In this document: positions 53,710 through 63,109 of the stretch, in pieces
Layout of the letters: every line of letters starts with the position of its first letter
Numbering within the stretch: the first letter of the stretch is position 1
Source of the DNA: Aeromicrobium tamlense
GTDB taxonomy: Bacteria > Actinomycetota > Actinomycetes > Propionibacteriales > Nocardioidaceae
Length of the DNA: 64,000 bases
Assembly (NCBI RefSeq): GCF_013408555.1
Contig: NZ_JACBZN010000001.1
Coordinates: 3,224,001-3,288,000 of the forward strand
Direction of reading: 5' to 3'
Translations under genes and position numbers: made by a program
The notes under the pieces: generated by a model
Databases searched by the model: none
Seen by the model: only the letters and a program-made list of their open reading frames with translations
What the model was told of the DNA's origin: nothing

Positions 53710-54585
53710 TCAGGCCGGCAGCCGCATCGCGAGGCCGTCGGCGAGCATCCGCCAGCCGTGCTCCGAGCGCGGATCGGTGAGCTCGCCGTCGGTCGTGCAG
53801 CGCACGGCGTCGCCGGTCACGCGCACCGACGTCGCCCGCGTGTAGTGCACGAAGTCGGCGTTCGGGTGCGTGCCGCGACGCAGGTGCAGCGCGTACGCGA
53901 TCCGCTGCGGCAGCCGGGCGGCGAACGCCACGGCCACGTCCATCAGGCCGTCGTCGACCACGGCCTTCGGCAGCAGCTCGCCGCCGCCGCCCACGAAGCG
54001 GCCGTTGCCCACGGCCACCTGGGCCACCCGGCCGCTGAGCGTGCGGTCGTCGATCGTGACGCGCACGTCGGCGCTCGGGGTGAACAAGGTCGAGATCGCG
54101 CCCAGCACGTAGGCCAGGGGCCCGAGGGCGGGCTTCACCGGCTCGGCCCGGGCCGCGGCCTCCGCGCCGATGCCCACGTGCGCGGCGTTCACCACCACCG
54201 TGCCGGTGGAGTCCAGGACCAGGTCGATCGAGCGCACCGAGCCGGCGGCCAGGTCACGCGCGGCGTCGACGGGGTCCTCGGCCAGCTGCAGGGTGCGGGC
54301 GAAGTCGTTGCCCGTGCCCAGCGGCACCAGGCCCACGGGCGTGCCCGGCAGCCGACCCGCGTCGTGCAGCGCCTGGACCACGGCGTGCAGGCTGCCGTCG
54401 CCGCCCATCGAGACGACGAGGTCGACGTCCGGGTGCTCGGCCAGCGTGCGCGCCAGGTGGTCGGGATCCTCGGTGGCGACGTGCTCCACCTCGGCGGCCT
54501 CGCGCAGGATCTCGAGGACCTGGGCGATCACCGCCTCGTCGGAGGATCCCGCTTGGGCATTGCTGACCGCCAGCCAGGAGTTCAC
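53710..54585 (-). CDS. Diacylglycerol/sphingosine kinase-type lipid kinase
   Basis: 291 aa. GGDGS at 61-65 and PLGTGNDFART at about 88 form the DAGK nucleotide site; C-terminal YegS/LCB5-type beta-sandwich with VGNGRFVGGG and DDGLMDV. Phosphorylates a lipid alcohol at the membrane. Its stop lies 1 bp from the DUF3151 stop. Confidence 0.92.
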   Translation of the reverse strand: MNSWLAVSNAQAGSSDEAVIAQVLEILREAAEVEHVATEDPDHLARTLAEHPDVDLVVSMGGDGSLHAVVQALHDAGRLPGTPVGLVPLGTGNDFARTLQLAEDPVDAARDLAAGSVRSIDLVLDSTGTVVVNAAHVGIGAEAAARAEPVKPALGPLAYVLGAISTLFTPSADVRVTIDDRTLSGRVAQVAVGNGRFVGGGGELLPKAVVDDGLMDVAVAFAARLPQRIAYALHLRRGTHPNADFVHYTRATSVRVTGDAVRCTTDGELTDPRSEHGWRMLADGLAMRLPA

Positions 54586-54592
54586 GGGCTCG

Positions 54593-54598
54593 ACGTTA
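54593..54598 (-). promoter_or_regulatory. -10 element, leaderless lipid kinase gene
   Basis: TAACGT on the minus strand, 7 nt before the GTG at 54585; it overlaps the stop of the condensation-domain gene. Confidence 0.45.
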
Positions 54599-55996
54599 GC
54601 GCGTGAGGGCCCCGCGCAGGAGGTTCGAGGCGTACGTGAAGAACGCGTCGACGTTCGCCACGGCCGTGGGGGTCTGCGGGACGCTGCACATCACGTAGAG
54701 CTCGGTCGGCGTGCGGTTGATCCAGACGTTGACGTTGTCGTCGTACCCCTGGCCGGTCGTGCCGTGGAACCGGTCCTGGGCCCACTTCTCCTGGCCGGGG
54801 ATCATCCGGCCGTCGAGGTAGGAGACGATCGCGGGCCGGTGTGTGTCCTCGAGCGAGAACCCGAAGGCCTCCTGGACGACCTCCATGACGCGCAGGGCGG
54901 GCACCGGCTCGCACACTCGCGCGTCGCGGAACTTCTGGCGCACGTCGCGCGCGACGTCGAACAGCGTGGCCTCGGGGGCGACCGGGATGTGGATCGGCAG
55001 GACGTTGATCATCCAGCCCATCGTCGGGAGCGTCTCGGGGGTGTGGCGCGTCGCGACGGGGTTGAAGAAGCGGTAGGCGCTCGCGCCGGCGAGGTCGCGT
55101 GCGGCCAGCGCGAACGCGGCGTAGACGACGGACGGGAACGTGGCCGACTCCTCCTTCGCGATCGCCTCGAGCCGGTCGCACTCGGCCGCCGTGAGGATGT
55201 CGTAGTCCATCGGGACGAGCCAGAACCGCTCGCCCTCGGCGATGCCGAGATCCATCGGGAAGCCGTCCTTGGCGCCGGCGCCGTCCATCGCGTAGTCGGC
55301 CCAGAACTGCATCGACGGGTGGTCGATGCCGTACTGCTGCGCGTCGGCGCGCTCCTCCTGCGCGTACGTCATGTAGCCCTTCACGGGAGGCATCTCGACC
55401 TGCTCGTCGCCGATCTCGTTGGCGTACAGCTGTGAGAGCTCCATGTAGGCGAGCAGGACGCTGAAGCCGTCGCCGTAGCAGTGGTCGAACCCGCAGAAGA
55501 TCGTGGACCGGTCCTCGCCCGAGACGCCGGCGATCGCATAGCCGAAGTTGTCGATCGGGTCGACGGCGTCGCTGAAGTGCTTGAGCAGGACCTGGTTGAC
55601 CTCGTCGCCCGCGTGCGACCCGAGCGGGGTCAGGCTGAGCGTCAGGTCCTCGGGCGCGATCGCGTGGCGGGTCAGCTCGCCGTCGGGATCGGCGGGGTCG
55701 TCCTTGAAGGTGCCCCACATGACCTCGTGCCGACGGACCCACGCGGTGGCGGCGCGGTGCAGGGCGTCGACGTCGAGCGGGCCCTCGACGTCGAAGCACA
55801 GGCCCAGCCAGTTGGCGTCGGCCGAGCCCACCCGCTCCATGGCGCGTCGGAGCCGCAGGTGCTGGTCCTGCATGTAGGACGGCCGGTGCTCGTTCGCCGG
55901 GGCGGCGGCCAGGGCGGCGGCGGACTCCTCGGACGGGCGGAGGAGGAAGACGTCACCGTCGATGGTGTCGAGCTCCTCGATGCGGGTCATTCTCAT
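54596..55996 (-). CDS. Stand-alone condensation-domain protein 2
   Basis: 466 aa. Condensation/acyltransferase fold with HCYGDG (H172-D176-G177, the HxxxDG catalytic motif) and a DNVNVWINRTPTE segment matching the second half. No adenylation or carrier domain. ATG overlaps the stop of gene 1 (ATGA). By analogy with PapA-type or NRPS-derived acyltransferases it may join an acyl group to an alcohol or amine. Neighbouring lipid kinase gene hints at a lipid product, but that is inference. Confidence 0.85.
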   Translation of the reverse strand: MRMTRIEELDTIDGDVFLLRPSEESAAALAAAPANEHRPSYMQDQHLRLRRAMERVGSADANWLGLCFDVEGPLDVDALHRAATAWVRRHEVMWGTFKDDPADPDGELTRHAIAPEDLTLSLTPLGSHAGDEVNQVLLKHFSDAVDPIDNFGYAIAGVSGEDRSTIFCGFDHCYGDGFSVLLAYMELSQLYANEIGDEQVEMPPVKGYMTYAQEERADAQQYGIDHPSMQFWADYAMDGAGAKDGFPMDLGIAEGERFWLVPMDYDILTAAECDRLEAIAKEESATFPSVVYAAFALAARDLAGASAYRFFNPVATRHTPETLPTMGWMINVLPIHIPVAPEATLFDVARDVRQKFRDARVCEPVPALRVMEVVQEAFGFSLEDTHRPAIVSYLDGRMIPGQEKWAQDRFHGTTGQGYDDNVNVWINRTPTELYVMCSVPQTPTAVANVDAFFTYASNLLRGALTR

Positions 55997-57384
55997 GTCA
56001 GTGCCTCCATCGGGTCGTTGACCTCGCGCGTGACCGCCACCATCTGGTCGCGCATCCGGTTCATCACGCGGTCGAGCCATTCGGTGCAGGGCGGGGTGTC
56101 GGGGCTGCGGTGCAGCAGCTCGGTGCCGTAGGGCATCGAGTTGATCCACAGGTGCATCTCGTCGCTGGGCTCGACCTCGCCGAGGAACACGGTGGAGTCC
56201 ATCTCCTCCCAGCCGTCCCGGCCGGGGCAGTGGCGTGAGTCCAGGAACGACACGACCGCCGCGGGGCGCATCGTGGTGCCGAGGAGGTGGTTGGCCAGGG
56301 GCAGCGGGATCGTCTCGGCGGTGCGACCGAACTGCCACGCCTCGGCCGTGCGCCGCACGAGCTCGATCAGCGGCAGGTCGCGGCCGAGATCCACCGTCAT
56401 CGGCACGATGCCCGAGAACCAGCCGATGGCCTGGTGCCACTCGGGGCGGTTGCGGTTGTGCGTGGACATCAGCACCGTGAGTCGTTCGTCGTCCTCCTCC
56501 GCGACCATGGCGCGCAGCAGCACGGCGGTGAACGCCAGGGCGGGTGGCACGTCGTGCCGGTCGCACCAGCGGTGGAACGCCCGGCTCAGCCGGGGGCCCG
56601 CGAAGGTGGGGTACCGCATCCGGTGCTGGATCCGGTCGCCGCGCCGGACGCCGGTGGCGCGCGGCAGGCCGGGCAGGTCGCCCGTGGCATCGGCCGCGCG
56701 GCGCCAGGGCTCGAGGGCCGGGCTGTCGGGGCTGATCGCGTCCTGGAGGGCGCGCTGCTCGACGGCGAAGTCGACGTAGCTGCCCACGGGGGCGGGCAAG
56801 GGCGCGTGGTTCAGCTCGGCCTCGAGGTGGTGCTTGAGCTCGCCCATCGTCAGGTAGGCGCTGTAGCCGTCGAAGGTCACGTGGTCGAAGGCGGCGAACA
56901 CCGTGATGTCGCCGTTCGCGTCGGTGACGCTGACGACCGTGGCGGCGGGCCACGACAGCGGACCCGTGCGGTCGTCGAGCTCGGCCATGACCGCGTCGAA
57001 CGCCTCGCCCGGGTCGGCATGGTGGCCGAGGTGGCGCGGCTGGAAGCCGATCAGCTCCGCGTCGATGATGCGTCGCTCGTAGCTGCCGTCGTCGCGGCGC
57101 ACGAACATGCAGCGCAGGCTCTCGTGGCGGGCGCAGTAGCGGCGCAGCGTGCCCGCCAGGGAGGTGAGGTCGGCGCCGTGGAGGGTGGCGCGCAGGCCGA
57201 TCCAGGGGTTGACCTCGTCGTCCACGGGGCGCGGGAGGCCGGCGACGTCGAGGCGCCGCTGCTGGTCGGGAGTGACCGGGCGGGGGTCGGGCGCGGCGGT
57301 CGCGAACGCCCGCAGCGTGGAGGACCGCGGCACCCAGAGGTGGACGTCTCCCGCGGGGACGAGGGTCAGGCGATGGGGGTGCAA
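55993..57384 (-). CDS. Stand-alone condensation-domain protein 1
   Basis: 463 aa. Start is taken as the TTG at 57384 because AAGGAGG (57392-57398) lies exactly 7 nt upstream; an in-frame ATG at 57432 lies upstream of that ribosome binding site. Catalytic [11 protein letters not shown] has H168-D172-G173 (HxxxDG); [13 protein letters not shown] and [14 protein letters not shown] mark the latch and floor regions. It is a paralogue of protein 2, with little identity. Acyl donor and acceptor are unknown. Confidence 0.85.
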   Translation of the reverse strand: MHPHRLTLVPAGDVHLWVPRSSTLRAFATAAPDPRPVTPDQQRRLDVAGLPRPVDDEVNPWIGLRATLHGADLTSLAGTLRRYCARHESLRCMFVRRDDGSYERRIIDAELIGFQPRHLGHHADPGEAFDAVMAELDDRTGPLSWPAATVVSVTDANGDITVFAAFDHVTFDGYSAYLTMGELKHHLEAELNHAPLPAPVGSYVDFAVEQRALQDAISPDSPALEPWRRAADATGDLPGLPRATGVRRGDRIQHRMRYPTFAGPRLSRAFHRWCDRHDVPPALAFTAVLLRAMVAEEDDERLTVLMSTHNRNRPEWHQAIGWFSGIVPMTVDLGRDLPLIELVRRTAEAWQFGRTAETIPLPLANHLLGTTMRPAAVVSFLDSRHCPGRDGWEEMDSTVFLGEVEPSDEMHLWINSMPYGTELLHRSPDTPPCTEWLDRVMNRMRDQMVAVTREVNDPMEALT

Positions 57385-57391
57385 GAGGGTT

Positions 57392-57398
57392 CCTCCTT
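57392..57398 (-). promoter_or_regulatory. Ribosome binding site fixing the TTG start
   Basis: AAGGAGG on the minus strand, 7 nt before TTG 57384; the strongest Shine-Dalgarno match in this part of the window. Confidence 0.75.
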
Positions 57399-57438
57399 CG
57401 AGTGCCGCGGGTCCGGGGGAGTCCCAATGCAACTCACC

Positions 57439-57456
57439 GTTACACGTGCAGTTACA
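57439..57456. promoter_or_regulatory. Direct repeats upstream of the condensation operon
   Basis: GTTACA-CGTGCA-GTTACA on the plus strand, 12-bp period, 41 bp beyond the ribosome binding site. Candidate activator or repressor site. Confidence 0.4.
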
Positions 57457-57580
57457 GGAAGGCTACGGCACGTTCCAGTGATGTCCATCACTCCGCCTGA
57501 ACTGGTGCGAATGTCTCCTTTTCGCCGTCCTTCCACGCCCGGCGACAAGCGCCGGTGGCTCCCGCGCGGCGGGTTCTCGG

Positions 57581-57586
57581 TAGGAT
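57581..57586 (+). promoter_or_regulatory. -10 element of purA
   Basis: TAGGAT; predicts a leader of about 50 nt that contains the hairpin AGCCCC/GGGGCT (57598-57603 with 57610-57615) followed by TTT. Confidence 0.5.
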
Positions 57587-57642
57587 TGACGAGCACGAGC
57601 CCCCGTAGCGGGGCTTTCCGTCTGGTGGAGGGGTGGCATTCC

Positions 57643-58926
57643 ATGCCCGCAGTCGTGATCGTCGGAGCCCAGTGGGGTGACGAGGGCAAGGGCAAGGCAA
57701 CGGACCTCCTGGGCAGCCGCGTCGACTACGTCGTGAAGTTCAACGGCGGCAACAACGCCGGCCACACCGTCGTCATCGGCGACGAGAAGTACGCCCTGCA
57801 CCTGCTGCCCAGCGGCATCCTGACGCCCGGCTGCGTCCCGGTGATCGGCAACGGCGTCGTCATCGACCTCGACGTCCTGTTCCAGGAGATCGACGGCCTC
57901 AACGAGCGCGGCATCGACACGTCGCGCCTGCTGGTCAGCGCGAACGCGCACCTCATCGCCGACTACAACCGCACGCTCGACAAGGTCAACGAGCGCTTCC
58001 TCGGCAGCCGCAAGATCGGCACGACCGGCCGCGGCATCGGCCCCACCTACGCCGACAAGATGAACCGCCTCGGCATCCGCGTGCAGGACCTCTTCGACGA
58101 GAAGATCCTCCAGGCGAAGGTCGAGGGTGCGCTCGACCTCAAGAACCAGATCCTCACCAAGGTCTACAACCGCCGCGCGGTCGACGCCGACGAGATCGTC
58201 GAGTCGCTGCTGGGCCACGTCGACCGCCTGCGTCCGTACGTCGCCGACACCGCGCTCGTGCTACACGAGGCGCTGCGCGACGACAAGACCGTGCTGCTCG
58301 AGGCCGGCCAGGCCACGCTGCTCGACGTCGACCACGGCACCTACCCGTTCGTCACCAGCTCGTCGGCCACCACGGGCGGCGCGTGCACGGGCTCGGGCAT
58401 CGCCCCCACCGACATCACGCGCGTGATCGGGATCGTCAAGGCCTACGCCACCCGCGTGGGCGAGGGCCCGTTCCCCACCGAGCTGTTCGACGCCGACGGC
58501 GACCGCCTGCGCGAGAACGGCGGCGAGTTCGGCACCACGACCGGTCGCCCCCGTCGCTGCGGCTGGTACGACGCCCCGGTGGCGCGCTATGCCGCGCGCA
58601 TCAACGGCGTCACCGACTTCGTGATGACCAAGCTCGACGTCCTCACCGGCTGGGAGCAGATCCCCGTGTGCGTGGCGTACGAGGTCGACGGCGAGCGCGT
58701 CGACGAGATGCCGATGACCCAGACGGGCTTCCACCACGCCAAGCCGATCTACGAGTTCTTCCCCGGCTGGACCGAGGACATCAGCGGTGCCCGCGAGCTG
58801 TCCGACCTGCCCGCGAACGCGCAGTCGTACGTGCGCGAGATCGAGGCGATGAGCGGTTCGCGCATCAGCGCCGTCGGCGTCGGTCCCGACCGCGAGGAGA
58901 CGGTCGTCCTGCACGACCTGCTCTAG
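57643..58926 (+). CDS. purA: Adenylosuccinate synthetase
   Basis: 427 aa. [11 protein letters not shown] at residues 8-18 is the GTP/IMP catalytic loop; [25 protein letters not shown] and the C-terminal GTP site region follow. Makes adenylosuccinate from IMP and aspartate. GGAGGGG about ten bases upstream of the ATG. Confidence 0.98.
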   Translation: MPAVVIVGAQWGDEGKGKATDLLGSRVDYVVKFNGGNNAGHTVVIGDEKYALHLLPSGILTPGCVPVIGNGVVIDLDVLFQEIDGLNERGIDTSRLLVSANAHLIADYNRTLDKVNERFLGSRKIGTTGRGIGPTYADKMNRLGIRVQDLFDEKILQAKVEGALDLKNQILTKVYNRRAVDADEIVESLLGHVDRLRPYVADTALVLHEALRDDKTVLLEAGQATLLDVDHGTYPFVTSSSATTGGACTGSGIAPTDITRVIGIVKAYATRVGEGPFPTELFDADGDRLRENGGEFGTTTGRPRRCGWYDAPVARYAARINGVTDFVMTKLDVLTGWEQIPVCVAYEVDGERVDEMPMTQTGFHHAKPIYEFFPGWTEDISGARELSDLPANAQSYVREIEAMSGSRISAVGVGPDREETVVLHDLL

Positions 58927-58929
58927 GAT
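58924..58929 (+). promoter_or_regulatory. -10 element of the 58959-61719 operon
   Basis: TAGGAT overlaps the purA stop codon; a GGGGGAG ribosome binding site lies in the 23-nt leader. Confidence 0.45.
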
Positions 58930-58958
58930 CTTCGAAGCACATTCACGGGGGAGACGGT

Positions 58959-59486
58959 GTGAGCGACGAGCAGAGGTACGAGTGGCGGTCCCACCGCCGG
59001 TCGTCATGGGGTCCGGTGCGCCTGGTGCGCCGCGCGGACGCGATCGAGGCCACGGTGGGCGACGCGACGGTGACCCTCGACCTGACCGATCGACGCACCG
59101 CCGCCGAGCGGCAGGCGAACCCGTTCCGCGACGCCTACGACGACGGGGTCCCTGTGACGCTGAACGGCGAGCGCGTCGCCACGATCACCACCGAGGGGAA
59201 GCGCAGCGGCCTCGGACGGCGCCAGCGTCTCGCGGTCACCGGAGACCAGCGGTTCGTGCTCCCCGGCATGCAGCTCACCCACCGCGGCCTGCCGAAGCTG
59301 CTCACGCTGCGCAGCGAGGCCGGCGTGCTGGTCGCCTCGCGCCGGTGGGCCTCGCCGCTCAACATGGCCGTCGTCGAATGGTCGTTCGTGCGCGAGCACG
59401 ACCTCGTCCCCCCGCGCGTGGCCGGCGGCACCCGCCCCGAGCACGTCGCGCTGTGGTTCGCCGTGAAGGAGGAGGTCACGCTATGA
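58959..59486 (+). CDS. Hypothetical protein, first gene of a type VII-like operon
   Basis: 175 aa, beta-rich, no membrane helix, no cysteines. Sequence includes VRLVRRADAIEATVGDATVT and FVLPGMQLTHRGLPKLL. No family recognised; could be an adaptor or PH-like fold. Four-base overlap with the next gene (ATGA). Confidence 0.75.
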   Translation: MSDEQRYEWRSHRRSSWGPVRLVRRADAIEATVGDATVTLDLTDRRTAAERQANPFRDAYDDGVPVTLNGERVATITTEGKRSGLGRRQRLAVTGDQRFVLPGMQLTHRGLPKLLTLRSEAGVLVASRRWASPLNMAVVEWSFVREHDLVPPRVAGGTRPEHVALWFAVKEEVTL

Positions 59487-60439
59487 CCGTCGAGATGGAC
59501 TACGACAAGCTCACGCTGTCGGCCACCCGCGCGGAGGAGCTGGCGTCGAAGATCCGCACCAACGCCGCGTCCGCGCGCTCCGCCAGCCCGGTCGCGCTGC
59601 CGAGCCTGGAGAACATCGAGGCCAAGGCGACGTTCCTCGACGACGCGGCCGAGAAGCTCAACGGCCTGGCCGACATTGCGCTGCTGCTCGACGAGTCGGG
59701 CGAGGGCAAGGTCACGATGTCGCTCAGCGCCATCAACGACACCCTCAACGACCTGCTGGGGGAGTACCTCGGCGCCGAGTTCGGCAACATCTTCGGCAAC
59801 GACGACGACTTCCCGCTCATCTCCATCGCCTCGGCGCTGGGCAAGATGAAGAAGATGGCCACGGGCGTCGCGCCCATCTTCCAGACCGGCCTCGTCGGCC
59901 GCAACATGCTGACCCGCATGGCCAACGCCGGCGGGCGCACGGGCGAGTGGGCGCGCTGGATGCTCTCGGGCGGCGGGCGCCACGCGGCCCCGCCCACCGC
60001 GCTGCTGAACAAGCTGCCCAAGTGGGCCGGACCGGGCACCCGCTTCCCGACCGCCGGCTGGGCCGACCCGCTGAGCCGCAACCCCGGAGGCCTGGGCCTC
60101 ATGCGCGGCCTCGGCATCGTGGGTGGCGTCTACAGCACGGCGGTCGGCGTCAACAACCTGATCCAGCAGGGCAACCCGATCGACGCCTTCGAGCGCGAGG
60201 GCGCCGGCTACGTGGCCGACGTGGCCGAGACCGCCTTCAGCGCCTCCACCACGGCGTTCCTCATCGCGCCCAACCCGGTCACCGGCGCCATCGCCGTGGG
60301 CACCGGCCTGGTCTGGGCCGGCGCCGAGGTGGTGGACCACTGGGACGAGATCAGCGACGGCGCCTCGAAGGCCTGGGACACCGTCACCGACGGCGACACC
60401 TGGAAGGACGTCGGCGACAAGCTGACGTTCTGGGACTGA
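59483..60439 (+). CDS. WXG100/LXG-like helical protein, candidate type VII substrate
   Basis: 318 aa. The first 80 residues are two amphipathic helices in WXG100 style (MDYDKLTLSATRAEELASKI), though WXG itself is not present. A glycine/alanine-rich hydrophobic region (210-290) follows, and the end HWDEISDGASKAWDTV resembles the tail of polymorphic-toxin and phage-like proteins. No toxin domain is recognised. Confidence 0.7.
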   Translation: MTVEMDYDKLTLSATRAEELASKIRTNAASARSASPVALPSLENIEAKATFLDDAAEKLNGLADIALLLDESGEGKVTMSLSAINDTLNDLLGEYLGAEFGNIFGNDDDFPLISIASALGKMKKMATGVAPIFQTGLVGRNMLTRMANAGGRTGEWARWMLSGGGRHAAPPTALLNKLPKWAGPGTRFPTAGWADPLSRNPGGLGLMRGLGIVGGVYSTAVGVNNLIQQGNPIDAFEREGAGYVADVAETAFSASTTAFLIAPNPVTGAIAVGTGLVWAGAEVVDHWDEISDGASKAWDTVTDGDTWKDVGDKLTFWD

Positions 60440-60440
60440 C

Positions 60441-61187
60441 ATGAACGACACCCCTGCGAACGCTGGAGCCACCGTGCCGAGACTCGACGAGACCTTCCTG
60501 CAGCTCACCGTCGGCTACGACGACCTCATCAAGCTGGCCGAGGTGCACGCCGGCCGCGTGGCCCCGGCCGACGCGCCCACCCGCCTGCGCCAGGAGGGCC
60601 TCGTGACCTCCGCGGGCGTCCACCCCACGGCCGCGAGCCTGGTCGAGGTCGCGGTGGGTCCCGCGCGCAGCATCGTCGTCGAGCGCTTCGACGGCGCCAC
60701 CCTCTCGCCCCTGTTCATCGGCTGGATGCCCGACGGCCGCGCCACCACGAGCGCGCCCGACACCGAGGGCGCCGTCGTCGTCACCGCCACCGAGCTCGGC
60801 CTGCTGCGCGACCAGCTGCGCCAGTGGCTGGCGATCTTCGACCGCGAGGTCCCGGCCGAGCGACCCACGGTCACGACGAACACCACCGTCATCGACGCGG
60901 CCATGACGCTCGAGGGCGTCGACCCCAGCGGCGACGCCGACCTCGACCCGGTCCTCGAGGGCTGGCGTCTGGCCTGGCGCGCCACCGGCAACTGGGCCGA
61001 GCGCGACGTCGACGCCACCGTCACGGTCGTCGACGCCGGTCCGCAGGGCTGGTACCGGGTCGAGCACGCCCCGCGCACGGGCACCGAGGAGGTCGAGGTC
61101 ACCCTCGCGCCGCTGACGCTCGACGAGGTCGTCAGCGCCCTCGGCGACGTCGTCACGGGTCGCGGGTCCCGGGGGGCCGATGACTGA
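60441..61187 (+). CDS. EspG-like chaperone candidate
   Basis: 248 aa. The arrangement of LVTSAGVHPTAASLVEVAVG and IVVERFDG, then VVTATELGLLRDQLRQWL, recalls EspG, the cytosolic chaperone of ESX substrates. Similarity is only in layout and size. Starts 1 bp after the preceding stop and overlaps the next gene by 8 bp. Confidence 0.55.
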   Translation: MNDTPANAGATVPRLDETFLQLTVGYDDLIKLAEVHAGRVAPADAPTRLRQEGLVTSAGVHPTAASLVEVAVGPARSIVVERFDGATLSPLFIGWMPDGRATTSAPDTEGAVVVTATELGLLRDQLRQWLAIFDREVPAERPTVTTNTTVIDAAMTLEGVDPSGDADLDPVLEGWRLAWRATGNWAERDVDATVTVVDAGPQGWYRVEHAPRTGTEEVEVTLAPLTLDEVVSALGDVVTGRGSRGADD

Positions 61188-61719
61188 CGTCCTTCCTCCG
61201 GCCGACCTGGTCTCGCGGCAGCAGGCGGCGCGCTTCACGCGGCTCCTGCGCGTGCTGGAGCGCCAGCACCGGCGCCCCGAGGCGATGGCGGGGTTCTTCG
61301 CGGCCATCGGCGCGGGCGGCGTCGTCTCGGCGCTGGCCACGATCGCGTTCGGACCACACCGCGAGGACATCACCGACTGGGACCGCCTGCCCGACCTGCT
61401 GCGCGACGGCCTGCACGCCGCCGCGTCGTGGCCCGAGTTCGACGCCGAGGGCTTCGGCGCCGACCTGGCCGAGCTGCTGCGCGAGGACGACGAGGCCCGG
61501 CGCGGCACGGTCTCGGCCGTCACGAGCTTCCTGCTCGCCTCGGGCCGCTACGACGAGCGCCTGCTGGCCGGCTGGACCCGCGCCTTCGACGACCTCGCAC
61601 TGCCGGCGCCGCCGCCGCTGACGTGGTCCTCGTTCCTCACCGGCACCGACGGCCCGCGCCCGTGGGACGCGCTCGTGGCGTTCGCGCGCGAGATCGCCGC
61701 CGACATCACGCCGTCCTGA
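61180..61719 (+). CDS. Hypothetical helical protein, last gene of the operon
   Basis: 179 aa, helical, acidic. MAGFFAAIGAGGVVSALATIAF resembles the FFxxLG segment of actinobacterial toxin-associated proteins; otherwise unrecognised. Its start lies inside the EspG-like gene, which implies coupled translation. Confidence 0.7.
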   Translation: MTDVLPPADLVSRQQAARFTRLLRVLERQHRRPEAMAGFFAAIGAGGVVSALATIAFGPHREDITDWDRLPDLLRDGLHAAASWPEFDAEGFGADLAELLREDDEARRGTVSAVTSFLLASGRYDERLLAGWTRAFDDLALPAPPPLTWSSFLTGTDGPRPWDALVAFAREIAADITPS

Positions 61720-61748
61720 TCGATGCGGGAGCCCGTGCGCACCGGCGA

Positions 61749-61754
61749 TAGGCT
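61749..61754 (+). promoter_or_regulatory. -10 element, leaderless purD
   Basis: TAGGCT ends 6 nt before the GTG at 61761. Confidence 0.6.
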
Positions 61755-61760
61755 CGACGG

Positions 61761-63005
61761 GTGAAGGTTCTCGTCATCGGCACCGGCGGCCGCGAGCACG
61801 CCCTGTCCCTGGCCCTCTCCCGCGACCCGCAGGTCACCGAGGTCCACGCCGCCCCGGGCAACCCGGGCATGGCCGACATCGCCACCCTGCACCCCGTCGA
61901 CCCGCTCGACGGCGCCGCCGTGGCCGACCTCGCCACCCGCATCGGCGCCGGGCTCGTCGTCGTCGGACCCGAGGCCCCGCTCGTCGCGGGCGTCGCCGAC
62001 GCGGTGCGCGATGCGGGCATCGCCTGCTTCGGTCCCAGCGCCGAGGCCGCGCAGCTCGAGGGCTCGAAGGCGTTCGCGAAGCAGGTCATGGCCGCCGCCG
62101 AGGTGCCCACCGCGATGGCGCGCGTGTGTGAGACGGCCGAGCAGGTCGCCGACGCGCTCGACACCTTCGGCCCGCCCTACGTCGTCAAGGACGATGCCCT
62201 CGCGGCCGGCAAGGGCGTCGTCGTCACCGAGGACCGCCAGGCGGCCTACGACCACGGCGTCTCGTGCGATCGCGTCGTGATCGAGGAGTACCTCGACGGT
62301 CCCGAGGTGTCGCTGTTCGCGATCACCGACGGCTCCACCGTGCTGCCGCTGCAGCCGGCGCAGGACTTCAAGCGCGCCCTCGACGACGACGAGGGACCGA
62401 ACACCGGCGGCATGGGTGCGTACACCCCGCTCGACTGGGCGCCCGACGACCTCGTGAGCGACGTGACCCAGCGGGTCCTGCTGCCCACCGTCAAGGAGAT
62501 GGCCGCGCGCGGCACCCCGTTCCAGGGGCTGCTCTACGCCGGCCTCGCCCTCACCAGCCGCGGCACGCGCGTGGTCGAGTTCAACGCCCGCTTCGGCGAC
62601 CCCGAGACCCAGGCGCTGCTGTCGCTGCTGAGGACGCCGCTGTCGGCGCTCCTGCACGGCGCCGCCACGGGCACGCTCGCCGAGGTCGGGCTGCCGCAGT
62701 GGCGCGACGGCGCCGCGCTCACCGTGGTGATCGCCTCGGAGCACTACCCCGAGTCGCCCGTCACCGGCGACCGCATCGAGGGACTCGACGAGGCCAACGC
62801 GGTCGAGGGGGTCGACGTGATCCACGCCGGCACGAAGATCGACGAGGACGGCAACCTGGTCACGGCCGGTGGCCGCGTGCTGTCGGTGACGGCCGTCGGC
62901 GACGACCTCGACCAGGCCCGGGCCCGCGCGTACGAGGCCGTCGACCTCATCCGCATCCGCGGGGCGCACCACCGGCGCGACATCGCGGCGAACCTGCCCG
63001 GCTGA
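61761..63005 (+). CDS. purD: Phosphoribosylamine-glycine ligase
   Basis: 414 aa. VLVIGTGGREHALSLAL, the ATP-grasp core (GPEAPLVAGV, FGPSAEAAQLEGSKAF, KDDALAAGKGVVV), GGMGAYTP and FNARFGDPETQ are diagnostic. Second step of purine synthesis. Confidence 0.97.
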   Translation: MKVLVIGTGGREHALSLALSRDPQVTEVHAAPGNPGMADIATLHPVDPLDGAAVADLATRIGAGLVVVGPEAPLVAGVADAVRDAGIACFGPSAEAAQLEGSKAFAKQVMAAAEVPTAMARVCETAEQVADALDTFGPPYVVKDDALAAGKGVVVTEDRQAAYDHGVSCDRVVIEEYLDGPEVSLFAITDGSTVLPLQPAQDFKRALDDDEGPNTGGMGAYTPLDWAPDDLVSDVTQRVLLPTVKEMAARGTPFQGLLYAGLALTSRGTRVVEFNARFGDPETQALLSLLRTPLSALLHGAATGTLAEVGLPQWRDGAALTVVIASEHYPESPVTGDRIEGLDEANAVEGVDVIHAGTKIDEDGNLVTAGGRVLSVTAVGDDLDQARARAYEAVDLIRIRGAHHRRDIAANLPG

Positions 63006-63097
63006 GTCCCCGCCGACGCCACAGCGCGGTTCCGTCAGTCGGAGGGCCCTCGGCGGGCTGATCCGTCACCTGGGCGTGCGGTCGGACCGGCAACCCG

Positions 63098-63103
63098 TAT
63101 TCT
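63098..63103 (+). promoter_or_regulatory. -10 element, leaderless lrp-type gene
   Basis: TATTCT ends 6 nt before the ATG at 63110. Confidence 0.55.
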
Positions 63104-63109
63104 GGCCGC

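Noticed and set aside
54596-57427. Single 943-codon frame spanning both condensation genes
   Set aside because: Its first half is a shadow frame of gene 1; HxxxDG and other motifs appear only in the separate frames, which meet by an ATGA overlap.
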